From Eopsaltria australis (taxonomy: Eukaryota > Chordata > Aves > Passeriformes > Petroicidae), in the NCBI GenBank assembly GCA_034509425.1, contig JAVTVJ010000041.1, positions 767,001 to 831,000 on the forward strand: a stretch of DNA of 64,000 bases, in the 5' to 3' direction. Every line of letters starts with the position of its first letter. Position 1 is the stretch's first letter. Of this stretch, positions 37,201 through 49,848 are shown one piece after another. Both the position numbers and the translations under genes were made by a program. The notes under the pieces are model-generated. The model made no database searches. It was not told the DNA's origin and saw only the letters and a list, made by a program, of their open reading frames with translations.

Positions 37201-38502
37201 CATATTTCAAAGCCTAATTTTCCTGCCCCCAAACGTAGAATAAAATAGCTTGCAAAAAGGGCTGCAAGGAAGCTGCAAGTTCTGTGGTTTTACAGCCCTT
37301 CTCCATCAGATCTGTATAGGTACTATTCCTCATGGAGCCAAAAACTTCCCAGAGAAGTACTGTAGCTAGAAGATATTTCTTGACCTGGCATACACTCTGT
37401 CCACCCCAGCTGGTGGAGAGATTATGAAATTTTAATTGGACTGAGAGCAAGATATCACTATAATTGGAGCCCAAGTGCCTGCATGAGCCTGAGAGCTAAG
37501 AGTTGCTGGAAATCCTCGACAGTCGCCTGCAGCCTCAGTGGCTGAACATGCCTGTGTCCCTGCATGGAGGCGATACCCATCCTTTTCTCTACTCAGGCTG
37601 CAACCACCGATTCCCTTCCAGAAATAAAAGCTTTTGCAAAGGAAGAATGCCCAAGCCCTCCAGGTTTCTACCTCCTCTGTGGTGACATTCGCAGCAGACA
37701 AGAAACCACAAGAATATCCCAGCTCATCCTATCACAATCTTTTGGGAACATAGGTTCCTTGTCACAGAAATGTCTCTCTGCTGCTGTGCTGGCAGTGGAC
37801 TCTCACTCCAGTGAGCTGTGATCCCCTTCTTCAGTGCCTGGTTGGCTGGACAAGCCTTCTGTGACTGTATGAGCACAGTTGTCCCAAGGCAGGCACAGCT
37901 CACCCTGCAGCACGACAGCTCAGGTCAATGCACTCACTGGTTTTGTACCACCATCTGATGAGACAAACCAAGCATTGACTCCCACCACCTCCAAAATGTA
38001 GACAGGGACATTGGTTGGAAAAGCAGGCATGCTGGAGGAATGCAAATGGTGGGATTATTTATTGTTCACATGGGTGCTCAGCCCTTAGCATGTTGCCTGG
38101 CTCCATGTAATCATAAAAATCACTCAGCTGTGTCAGTCATCTAACTGTAGGCCCTCAGCCCAGGGACTCAAATGATCCCAGAAGGTCTGTGTTCAAACAT
38201 TCGTGCCCAGATGACACTTGCTCCCACATATACTTTTTAAATCTTTTGCCAGACATGATGAGAGATCATCCTGCATATGTCACATTTAAATAAGATCTCA
38301 GTTTTCCTAGGAAGCCCACATTGAAGAAAACAAGGTGCTGCTACAAAATAACTGTCTGAACACCTAGCAGAGATTGTCTCTAAAGGTCAACACAAACACC
38401 CCTTGCATAACACACTCTTTTGCCTAGGGACGTACAAATCCAAGCTTTGAGGCAGCCAAGTATTCCCCCTTCCAAACAGGTATCTGCTCATAGAGCAGCT
38501 TG
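31291..38502. other. Non-coding stretch upstream of the second CpG island
   Basis: No gene recognised. 35560-36100 is GC-rich but CpG-poor and gives several overlapping open frames on both strands without domains. A reverse-oriented old repeat scrap lies at 36.87 kb. The rest is ordinary mixed-composition sequence. Confidence 0.6.
36865..36920 (-). repeat. Possible second ancient repeat fragment, reverse orientation
   Basis: TGTAAAGTGCTTTGAG is followed after about 18 bases by ATAATCAATAATA. This is the reverse-complement layout of the element at 5802-5885 (CAAAGCGCTTTACA and the AAT-rich end). It is short and diverged. Confidence 0.35.
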
Positions 38503-38631
38503 CCATGCTCCCTTCTCTGGCCATCCCCACTGCTCCCCACTCTGGCCATCCCCACTGCTCCCCACTCCGGCCATCCCCACTGCTCCCCACTCCGGCCATC
38601 CCCACTGCTCCCCGCTCTGGCCATTCCTGCT
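38503..38631. repeat. 25-bp minisatellite, four full copies plus partial ends
   Basis: Full units start at 38521, 38546, 38571 and 38596, each 25 bases. Every unit begins CCATCCCCACTGC and ends CACTCTGG, CACTCCGG or CGCTCTGG. A degenerate partial copy precedes (38503-38520) and another follows (38621-38631). Since 25 is not a multiple of three, the tryptophan- and glycine-rich open frames across it on both strands are repeat artefacts. Confidence 0.95.
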
Positions 38632-40326
38632 GTGAGGGGCTTATCCCATTACTGCTGCTCTGGGAATCTCGGCTCCTGACACAGCACTAAGGAGGTGGCT
38701 TTTGCTGAAGCACCATCACTTTACAGCGCACTTTACAGCTTTGGCTCCTTTTCTACCTGTGTTGCCATAAAACCTCAGTGGACAAACGGCCCCATGTGAG
38801 GGCAAGGAACCGGCTTTGCCAAGTGATTTGGTTGGCAATGGCCTTTGTTTCTGCCAGTGTGAGAGACAGGAGACCAGAAACACCTTGTGTGCCTGTGGCT
38901 GCTGTACCGAGGCCCTGCTGCACATGGCTGGCTGCTCTGTGCTCTTTGAGGGACAGGCACTGCCACGGGAAGGCTCGGGCATTACTGATGGGCTGTGAGG
39001 GTCATTCATTGTCCTAAGAAAAGGAGTATTCCTGAAAATACAACAGTGACCTGAAGAAGCAGAAGGACAATTGAAAGCATTTGTGTTGTGCAGAGGTGTC
39101 CTAGGGGACACCTGAGCACACTTTCCTGTTTTGAAACCACTGGACAAGTTCCTGGCCCCAGCTAAAGGAAATGGCAGAAGTGGGGCTGGCTTCAGTCAGG
39201 TCTCCAGCACCAGCAACAGAGTGTGCTTGGGGACTAAGGATGACATTTAGTTTGGCTTAGGTGTCTGATCTCCTTTAGCATCAGGATTGCTAAACAGAAA
39301 AAAAAATAATTAAAAAAAGGAAAAGGGACTTGAAGAATGGACTGTTTGCGTCATATACAGCATTCATTGAAGCACAGCTGGGAACAGCATGCCTGACCCC
39401 AAGGGATGACCCATCCTATTTAGTGTTGGCTTCCTCCTCACACTCTCTCACCTCTCCGTGGTCCACATCTCCCGTTACGTCCCAGCAGAGCTGCAAACCT
39501 GCACCCCAGCACCAGGCACAACTAGGCCATGCTCTGCCTGCTGCCCTCCAGCCCACCTGTGTGGGAACCACAAAGGGAAAGCAAACAAAATAACCATAGA
39601 AAATTACTTTGCATTTTAGTTGCAGTTTTCCTCTGAACAAAGCATTTTACAAGCCATGGTGAATTCAATTAACAAGGCCTTAATTTCTTAATTCATTAAA
39701 AAACAGAGTCTGCTTTATGATCTCATAATTGAAATCAAATTGTAAGACACTGACTAAATTCAATTTTTTCTCATTTTGTAAGAAAAATAATAAAAAAGAG
39801 TATTAAAATCCTGAGTCTGTTTTGAGTGGGAAGGGAAGGAAATCCACTTCTTTGTTATAATGAGCTATCTGTATTTCTGCTGAAACATTCTGCAGCCATG
39901 CCATCCAGCAGGCACACTCTGTGAATCTGGAGGCAGAATGAGGTCCCTGCCCTGGGAGCACAGTAGCTCATTTGGGAAGAAAGCGGCCTGGAAGCTCTGA
40001 TCTGCAGCCAGCGCTCATCCCGCAGTGTCGGGGTGGCCCCGGAACAGGCCTGCCCAAGCAACCAGGGACCAAAGGCAAACAGTACCAAGCCCCCAGTTAG
40101 CATAAATAATTGGCTTTTCAACATGAAGGCCCCCACAGTGACTTTCCCATCGAGGAACTATGTGCTACTAAGAGAATTAAAGGTTGAAGGTTCATTACTG
40201 GGACAAGTAGAGCACGAACTTTTGCAAAATGCCTCATCGATTAGCGTCATCTCTTGACCTAAAAGTGAAATTCTAAAGAGAGCTGATAGGAAGTTGATTC
40301 CAGCTGGGATTTATTGCTATTAACTA

Positions 40327-40365
40327 ATATTGTTATTATTACTATTACTATTATTATTATTACTG
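40327..40365 (+). repeat. Imperfect (TAT/ATT)n microsatellite
   Basis: TTATTATTAC and TATTATTATTATTAC repeats with interspersed C. The microsatellite lies about 30 bases upstream of the exon-like segment at 40396 and would form part of its acceptor region. Confidence 0.85.
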
Positions 40366-40395
40366 ATTTTTGTTCATTATTTTCCTTTATTATAG

Positions 40396-40496
40396 GAAGA
40401 AAAAAGACCAAAACAAAACAAAAGACGAGGAAAGAGAAAGAAGTTCAATGGGCTTTTCATCAATCTGGCTCCAGGAAAGGCTACTCATATTGAAAG
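40396..40496 (+). other. Exon-like segment, 101 bases, basic open frame
   Basis: The left side has a branch-point-like TACTGAT, a T-rich tract and TTATAG ending at 40395; the right side is TTGAAAG followed by GTAAAA at 40497. One frame is open throughout and includes KRRGKRKKFNGLFINLAPG; a second frame is also open because the sequence is A-rich. I do not recognise the peptide. Length 101 is not a multiple of three. It could be a non-coding exon, an exon of an unplaced gene, or chance. Confidence 0.25.
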
Positions 40497-43400
40497 GTAA
40501 AATAGAGTTGCACATACAGATGCTATTAATACTTCCTTTCTAATTAAATTCCACAAGAAATTGTGCAGGATATTTCTGTCCCCATACTCATTCTAGTCCC
40601 ATCATCTTTTGATTAACTATCCTCATGCACTAGGAATTAAGGTGTGACCTCTAACTTTTTTTGAGAGAGATGTGCTGTTTTTAATATTAACAGCTCCATC
40701 TTTTCATTGTTCCTTGAGTAGGGTTGGGAGGAGAAATATAATTACACACAATGGGGGTATAATTCATACATTAAAAGTGACATTAAAATGATAGGTAGCA
40801 AAATATAACAATGTAACAGCTTGTCTGTCACTCTTATGGATTGCTGGCACCCTCCAACCCCATTACAAACACATCCCTGGAGGAAGCGTAGCAGGAAGAC
40901 GAGAGTGAGATTAACACCGGCGGAGACCTCACGGTGCCCGGTGCCGCGGGGCTCTTGTCAGGGATATCCAATTTAAACTCTGCCAGGTCTCTGCTTCCTG
41001 CAGGTGCCACATCCTCGAGCTGCCTGCTGCCACTGCCTGCACCACCAGCACCCATGGGTCCTGCTCGCCCAGCGAGAAATGGCCCCAACACTGCAAACTC
41101 CTGAAGCGGAATCCCAGCGCTTTCATGAGGAGATAACGTTATACACTTTGATGTATCTGGGGCATGGGAGGTCCTCCTAAGTAGCACACAGGAGAGCAGC
41201 TCTGCTGTCTGCAGCATTGCCTCCTTCCCAGAAAAATGAGCTGGCCCTGGCAGCGCGGAAGCCAAGCACCCATCAGTGGGAGCACATCACAAAGACTGTT
41301 AGCATGGAGCCAGGCTGTGGGCACCAGCTGCCCACGAGGCAGGGGATGCTTGGGTTCAGCCATGGCTCTGCCACAGTGACACGTCTGGCCTGGCAAATCA
41401 TTTGAGCTTTGCCTGCCTGCACAACCTGCGGCCCAGTTTCACTTGCGCTGCTTATACATGGCTGAACAGAATCTGGTGCAAACCCCCAAGCATGCAAATC
41501 TGGGGATTTTTTTTCCTGCTTAGCTGCAGGGTACTCCCTGTCAGCATAACCTAAATGCAAAACGCTGTTTGGAAACTGAATTAGGGCATCATCTGCTGAA
41601 CACACCGATGTCCAGCGTCCTCCCTCTCCACATGGCTGCCAGGCACCCTTCTGGGGTTCCTGCACCAGCTCGCAGGCAGATGGGTTCATGCTGATCTGCC
41701 CTAATGTGACCCATTTGGGCTGAAGAGAATTAGAAAACAATCTCGTGGGTGGATCCAATCTGCCGGGGAAGGGAGGCACAGTCTTCCCAAAAGCCCAGCT
41801 GGCTCCAGAGGAGGATGCTGTCCACTGACAGGGGAAGCTAAAGCTTAAATGGTCTCAGGGTATGCCTTCCTCATGCTGCAAAGAGCTTTCTTCTGAGCTC
41901 AAGTGCTTTGGTTAATGATCACCATGCTTTATCTAGTATGAAAATCAAATTAACTTAAGCATATGCTCATATTTAAGTGTAACTGACTCCTTGGTTTACC
42001 CCCACAAAGAGAAATCTGCAATTACTCCTCTCTTGATAACCTTCCTGCAACACCGAGGCCAGACTGCCTCTCCTGTTTGAGCTTCACAGACTCCCAGTCT
42101 TCATGTTCCTCAAACACAAATAGTAGATATTGCTTCTGACAGCAATTAGCTAACCTTCAATTAAAATTTTTTTCAGGTCCAGTTTTGAGACCTGAAGGTC
42201 CCGATGAATTAAATACAAGTGTAAAAACATCAGTGCTGTTACTGGGGGATTCTGTAAAGGTGCAGCTCCATGTGGAGAGGAATGTGAAAAACCAGAAATA
42301 TTCAGCCTGAAACCTTATACCAGCAGCCAGCAAAAGTCTAGCAGCAGGAGCTGCACTGTACTCACAATATTCTAGGTAAAATATGCAAATTGTTCACTTT
42401 GGTCTGGATAGTGAAATGTGCATTTTAAGACTGGCCTGTTTTGAAGAGCACCAGCCCTTCCTGCTCCCTGCTTTTTATACCCACAGGTCTCATTTAGACA
42501 CCAGTTAACTAACTGGGAGGTGGGACTGTTGGGGGTCCTGCTGCAGCAAGCAGTTTCCTTGCCCTTCATCACCCTGCAAATGTAACTGCAGGATTTTTGC
42601 CATGGTCGTATTTGTTTAGAGGAAAATGGATGATGGGAGGTCTCCACAGCCAGAGTGCACACCTTGCTGTCTCCAAGCCCTTCCCAGCCACTGCCCCACA
42701 CCTCGAATATTTGAATATTTTAGTTCCATTCTTCACCGTACAAACATAAGGAATTAACTGGCACCAGAAGCAAGGTTTTGCTACGTTAATTACAGCAGCC
42801 CCAGTTCTTTTGGAGCAGTGTGGAGCAGCACATCACGGCAGCCCCAGCGGAAAACAGATCACCGACACGGTGCTGCGCTTTCTCAGGCTGTGGCACCGGG
42901 AGCAACCCCAAGGAATTGGGTTTTCTTGATGTCTAAAATTAACTGGAGAAAATAGTACTTGCCATAGTGGCTACCCCAAATAAAACAGCGTTGCTTCCTG
43001 TGGCAGAAATTTAAACAGGTGTGATCTGTAATTTTTGCATCAATCAAACCTGGTGTCTCTGAGGCACAACAGCCTGCCCAAAGAGTAGGACAAGGGTGAC
43101 TGCTTCAGCATCCATCCCTCCTTTTGGAGCCCTGTCCCACATGAGGCCCTGCTTCATTCTTGGCTTGTCCTCCCCAAAACAGGGAGCCAGTCTCAGTCCT
43201 CAGGTACACTCAGTATTAAATAAAATTGCTTTCCATGTCACCATAACTTTCATGTCAGCTGGTAAATTGTGGTTATAGAGGTTAGAGCAATCACTGATGT
43301 GCTGTTTCAGGAAGCACACACATAGAAATTAAAATGACCACGGTGGGACAAATGATCTTCATGTTAATTTCTGGTAATCTTCTGAATGGTAAATGTAAGA

Positions 43401-43889
43401 CTGAAAAATAATGCATTCCTGGAAAATGCAGGTTAAATTTTGTGATTTATAGCCAGCTGTAGTTTTATGCAGTCTTTGAATTAGATTCTATTTTCCATGG
43501 ACTGCTGGTTTCTGCGGCCTGCATCCTTGTTGGCCAAAAGGTAAAAGGATGGTGGCTTTCATCTTGAACATTTCTGGGCATAAGCTGGTTTTTAAACAAC
43601 AAAAAATTGCATATGAATTTATTCCACAGCATTAGTTCTTCTTTTTCCCCTTACGGTTATACCCACAATTCTCTACCATTTCACACTCCTGAATCCTACA
43701 AAGCCTGAGGAAAGGTAGGACTGTTTAATGGTATCCACACCATGGATAGACCTCCAAAGTGCCATACTAGCATCTGATCCCAGTGCCCCAAGAATCCCTA
43801 CATTATGGGCAGCCCAGTATGATTGCACAGCATGGGAAGTAACAAACTACATCCAGCTTTAAAAAGCTTTGTTACAGTAAAGGCTAAAT

Positions 43890-43908
43890 GTGTCTGTCTG
43901 TCTGTCTA
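43890..43908 (+). repeat. (GTCT)n tetranucleotide microsatellite
   Basis: Four to five GTCT units in non-coding sequence, ending at TACCTAG. Confidence 0.85.
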
Positions 43909-46900
43909 CCTAGTAATTATTCCAAGATATTACCATGACGCTCAGGAAGACAAGGAGCTAGAAATTCCTCGGTAAATTATATATATAATAATTACCCTTT
44001 TATTAAAGAAAATATTTATACTACTAAGATATTTTTGAGCCTCATGCTTCCATTCTCCATGAAGCCTTTACCTGGATATGCACTTTTTCACATTTTATTG
44101 TTAACATAAGATTTAAGTGCATATCTAAGGGTTTAACTGTGCAACTGGAAAGCTCTCCATGGACCATGAGTCATTAGCTGCAGCTTACAGCAGATGAGCA
44201 CTGAGCCTTTGGAGTAAAAACCAGGGGGTTGTGCTTATTTGGGGTGGCTTGCAAGTGCTGGAGGGGACCAGTGTTGAAGGGTGCAGGTCTGGCCGTAGAA
44301 CATCACCCCCATGGGGTCTGTGGTCATGCGGTGTCCTGGGCACACAGAGTTCCTGTATCATCACCATGCTGGCACATCAACCCAGAACTTTATTAAATAG
44401 CATGTTTCCATTTTTTCTCTTTTGCACATCCTAACATCCTCACTTAACTTGAGAGGGCTGTTCAGTGTATGTGTCCGAGCAGAAAAAGCTAGAAAAGAAG
44501 ATACAATGCTCTTCCTCAAGACAGCCCAGGGTCAACCTCTACCCTTGTTCATTCGGGTGTTTTTCTACAGCCCTCCCACTCACAGTCACCAGCCAGCTCC
44601 GGCACGGCCGGGCTGCTCACCCGGGCGCTTGCGAGAGCCATTGCAGCGCACAGATTTAAAGGCTGCTTTTGCAAACAGGTCTGGCAAGACTGACCCGTGA
44701 TCTCCTCAGAAGGGCCAGGCAAGGCTTTTGCAAGCTACAAGCATGAGCAGTAGGCTGAACATCCTACACATGTGATTTCTATTTCTGTGCAGGAGGATGG
44801 CGCTGAGGCACAAAGAGTGCAGGAGCCAGAGGTGGATGCAGTCCTCAGGCTTTGTAGCCACACTCACTCCCTGTGTGGGGGACTGGATTCATTTCACCTC
44901 CAGCTGCTCTGGGAAGCTGGCAGTGATGGCATTGACACCAGCCACAGACAAGGCTGGGTTTCCTCAGCCCCAGCAGTGCAGGGTGGCAGCAGCAAGTGCC
45001 CAGGGAGCAGCTGGGTGCAGGTCCAGGGCCAGCCATGCTCGGTTCAGCTGCTGGTGTTTCCTTCAGCAGGAGTGAAAGTTTCAGACCTTTGACAAAGAGC
45101 GTGAAAGCAGTGAGGACACAGCCCCATCTCTGCTAAGCAATGCCAGTAGAGAGCCAATGTGGTTCAGCCATCAGCAGCAGCAACTCCAGACCCTAGCACA
45201 AGTGGCCACCCACCAATGAACTGCAGAAAGTCGAGAAGAACATAATGAAAACCATGAGCACACACAGTTTAAATGAGCTTGTGTTTTGGGAAGGGCCACT
45301 GCAAATGAGCTGAGCATCTGAAGGTCTCACAAGAGTCAATGGCAATTGCAGGCACATGGCTTCTCTGACAATCAACAGTGGTTTACCTTTTCTCTCATAA
45401 TGACAAGATATTAAAAGGAACACCAAGAGGATTCTCCTTACACCCTCCAAAGTGCATTTGCAAGCAGATGGACAGGTAGCAGACAGAGAGGACTCCCACC
45501 ACCAAGGTGCCTCCAGCCACCAAATGCCAGCAGAAGAGGTGCCACAGGTGTCACTGCCAGCAGTTCTGCTGCAGGAGGGGAGGAAGGGCATGCGCCCTCT
45601 TGCCCCAGTATTTCTCATGGCACATCAACGCAGCCCTGGGCCAGCATAGCCACAGAGCTACTGGGCACACCCTGCAGCTTCTTCTAGCACTGACAGATCT
45701 GTTCAAAAAGCACATTTCCTCTTTACAGAACTCTTTAGTGGTTCTGAATAATTATTCCCTGTGATACTATTTCCCATAGTTTTAAGAGCCAGTGATATAT
45801 TTTACTGCTGTCCATCTATTAGATTTTCATTTCCTCAGGAACACAAGCGCTGAGAAAGGAGACGGTGCAGGCTCCCTGTGATTGGACATGAAGCACTGGC
45901 AATAAAAACTTGCAGCAAGTTTTCATTTTCTGCTTTCTTGAGCTAAGTTTCTGGAGAACTGACATCCATTTGTCAAAAGAGATTATTATGAAGCGATACC
46001 TATGAGCTTATAAGCGAAACCTATTGACTTACTGTCTCTGTGAAATTTCTTCTCAACTCTTTCCAACAGAGCTGAGCACAAAGCTGGCCATGTCCCCAGG
46101 GAGCAATTCAAATAAACTTTTAAGCTAGTACCAGTGCCCAACACACCTCCTTCAAGGACTGGCAAGACTTAAAGAAACCCACTGGGAAGAGCTGTACAAG
46201 TGCTGCTGTGGAGAGCTGTGAGATGTTCTTCCCTGTGATTTGGAGTGGCCGATGCTCTGGGGACCCTCACACAATGTCTGGGTGGTGGGTCACCAGGGGA
46301 TCAGTTATCACTGTCACCCATGCAGATGATGCAGATCTCCTGCAAATAGCAAAACACTCTCTGCAACACTCCATCCTCTGAATTAAGAAAAGAGCATGTA
46401 GCATTTCCAGGGCCTGCAGCTGAAGGAGGCGATTAAGCAGCAGAGTGCAGGGCTGGCTCACAGCACACAGATAAAGGCACACACAGGTGAATTTCCCTCC
46501 TTTTTCTACTCTGTAGAACAACCCAATGCCTTGGCAGGGGAACAGAAAGCCGAGGGGGGCAAACCTAACCTTGCCGTGTGCTCCTGGCAGGCTGGGCTAA
46601 TTTGAGTGTGCAATGCTCTGTGCCTCCCGCCGTGTGCTTTGCGTGGGCAGTGCGGGCAGGCTGCGGTCCCTGGCAGGCTGTGGGAGGAGCCAGCCACCCG
46701 CACACCCAGAGCCTGTTGTATGGGAATTGCACTCTGTGATGGTAGGAAGTCTCCTGACACAGGGACAGGAAAGTTTTGGCTGTCTTTTTCCTTTGTCATC
46801 TCTGCCTGCCGTTATCCCTCCTTGCACTGGAATAAGGAGGTCAGCCAGACCCACACAATTAGAGGAAATTGTGTAAGGTTGACCTTGTACCCTGCCAGGT

Positions 46901-49832
46901 CCTTTCAAGCGTGGGCAGTCTTTATCAGTAGCAGCATAGAAAACAGAGGAGATGTGCTTATAGGTGGGAGAATGAGATTGTTAAGACATTTTTTCCCCTC
47001 ACTCTCCACAAACTAAGATAGTACCTCTGCCACTTGGGTGAAGTTAGGTTATTCCCACTCATATCTGGCAGCCCGTGGTTTCCTCCTTCATCTTGACTTC
47101 TGCTATTTTCGTTCTGTGATGTCTGTACTTTTGCACTATTGGGAGTGGATTGTGTGTGGATCACTAACTTTTGGACAGGTCAGCTATCTCAGCCTGAGCA
47201 CCACTAGATGGATACTAATAAGAGGAAACGAATACATCAAAGAAAATTCTGTCTTTTACTCCTCATATCCCTCTCCCAGGCACGCTGCTTTCTTCTGCTC
47301 TTGTTGTTGCTGCCCTTTCTCACTCTGCGTTTATGCTCTGATTTCTGCAGATGGAGCTGTACCAAGAAGAGGTGAAGATTGACTTTTCAGGTCTGCTGGA
47401 ACTACACGAATGAGCCTGCATGGAGCCTCCCCTTCAAAAGGGATCATGTAAAAGAGATAATGGATCTACAAATTGCACACCAAATTTAACAAAACAATTA
47501 GAGCTGTGCCTGTTAGGAGAAAGGTGATGGTGCTGTGGGGAGCACATTGATGGAATGTGGAAGTGTTGGAATGAGAGATCTGAACCCTGTAAAGGATGGG
47601 GGTGTTCGGTCCAAATAAGTCATTTGATAGCTGGATGTGGCTGTGCCTAATATTTGGCCCACACGGATCTAGATAAGCATGCCATGTTTGTCACTTCTTG
47701 GCAGAAGTGCAGGAGTCCTGGAAGACCTGAGCAAACACCCCTTCATTTTGTACAGCTTTAGAAGACCCAAGAGTAGAAGCCTGAGGGTCACTGTGGTTGC
47801 TATGAGCTGGAAATAAGTTTTTCCAAGGACATTGTCTAAACATAAGGTCAATTTCCCTTTATTTGGAAATGGTAGTATCTGGCACAGGGCGTGACTGACC
47901 AATACTTAACAACTGTACTTGTCCTACCCACCAATAGACCCTGTGTAATTCACCCCAGTGACACAAGTGAGTCGGTCACGCAGAAATGTTGGGGACCAGA
48001 GTCTCTGTGGCCACACTGATCTTGGCTGCAGACATGCACATGTCTCAGCTGCATTGCTGTAGCTGCCTCTGAGTTTGACTGGCAAAATCTCAGCTACTGA
48101 TGGTAATCCCTGAAAAGGAACTGCTCCAGCCTGGCTGTCAGGCAGGCTCACAATAGTTGCAGTTAGGAAAAAACATCCTTTACCAGTAAAATGAGTAAGC
48201 TGGATTTGGAATCAACAGGATACAATAACCTGGATTCCCAAAATACTGTTTCTTTGGTACTTTGAGGATTTCCAGGGCAAAAAGCAAGCATCTCACGTGG
48301 CAGGAGGAATGTGCTGGATGAAATTTCCTGTTTCTGCTGCACTGGCAGGTTATAGGAGACAAGACTCTAAAGCTGAGAAATTTGGTGGTTTGGATCCATG
48401 AATTCAAAGTAGTTGGGCCCTGGGAACTTTGTAGAAGTTTGCATTGGGACCTAGGATGCTTTCCCCAAGCACTTTGAGTTACCATCTTTGGAAACACATG
48501 AAGACAAAAATATCCCACACAGCAAAGGTCTACGAGGCCACCAAGCATTTGGGGAACATAAGAACAGTCGTGTGGCACAAGGAATAAAGATACATGAACT
48601 GCACTCAGTCTGACCCAAAGTGCTCACCCTGCTTTGGATACATTAAAAGGCCTGGGCACAGCAAGCAGTTGCTGGAGGTGCCATGATCTGCAAAGGTGCC
48701 CTGAGACATCAGCTCACATCAGAGAGCCTGGATTAGACACAGTGGAGAGAAGCAAACCAGAAGAGCATGACAAATTAATGGCTTTGCAATTTGTCACTAC
48801 AGCAATGTTGTGAGTTCAGGTATGCAGACCAGGCTGTCTGGTACCAGCCTCAAGGCACTCTGAGCAGATAACATGTGCAACACGTTCTTGAAAGACACTG
48901 CCTTCAGAAACAGCTTTCAAATCTGTTTTCAAAATTGGAAAGTCCTTATTAAACTAAAGATTCTAATTAATTAAGCATAATTTTTATTATCTTAGTAAAA
49001 AAGTGAGTGCACAAACACCAAGATTCAATGACCAGTTGCTTCCTAGATTTCTTTATGCACAGGGTATTTGTTGAAAGCTGTTTTAATGGCCTGTGCTAAG
49101 TAAAATGGAACAAACCTTCCATTAGTGCAGTTTGGAGATGGTGTCTCATTTGTGGTTTCCGTTTTTCAGATGCATTAATAACTACAGCCAATATTAAATC
49201 CCAAGGACTTGCTCCACGTCTGGTTATTAACAAGCCAGTGGAAAGTTCTGCCTGACCCCCAGGGCACTGCTGGGAGCAGGAGCCAGCTCAGGCATCTCCT
49301 CCCAGGGCTGCACATCACCTTACAGCCATACCCTTCAACAGGCAGCATGGATATAACACAGCATTGGTGGATCAAAGGCAGCTGTGAGCTGTGGCAGCAC
49401 AGGGCAGAGCATGGTCATGGGGCAGGGCGCTGGCTGTGCTCCCAAGGAGGGCACTGCCTGCTTCTCCCACAGCTGTGTGCAGGTACCTCTTCCTGAAACC
49501 CTGTGCACGTGCTGAGGCTGGCCAAGCAGCTGGTCACCAGCTCGTGCTGCATCCTCCCGCCATCACCCACTTCAGCACAACAGCCCAGCAGCCCCAGCCT
49601 TTGCTCTGCTTTTGGCTCATGTTTGGGTTTTCAAATACAAGATTCATGCAGTATTTTGAAGGCTAAATGCCAATCACGTGTGACACCACTTGTTTTTAAA
49701 ACCTCATTTGATATTTGTATGTGCCATGTATTTTCCCTGGTGGTTGTACAGAGGAATTATGGTAGATTTAAAATTTTTTAACCAAATTATTCTCCTGAAT
49801 GTTCTCTGCTAGCTGAAAAGTAGTACATGGGC

Positions 49833-49848
49833 AAAAAAAAAAAAAAAA
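49833..49848 (+). repeat. Poly-A tract, 16 bases
   Basis: Simple homopolymer followed by CAACACC, with no associated element visible. Confidence 0.9.

Noticed and set aside
38387..38690. Tryptophan/glycine repeat peptides
   Set aside because: Produced by the 25-bp minisatellite in all frames on both strands.
44790..44830. GCTGAGGCACAAAGAG resembling a MIR/L3 block
   Set aside because: A single short match with no supporting neighbouring blocks.
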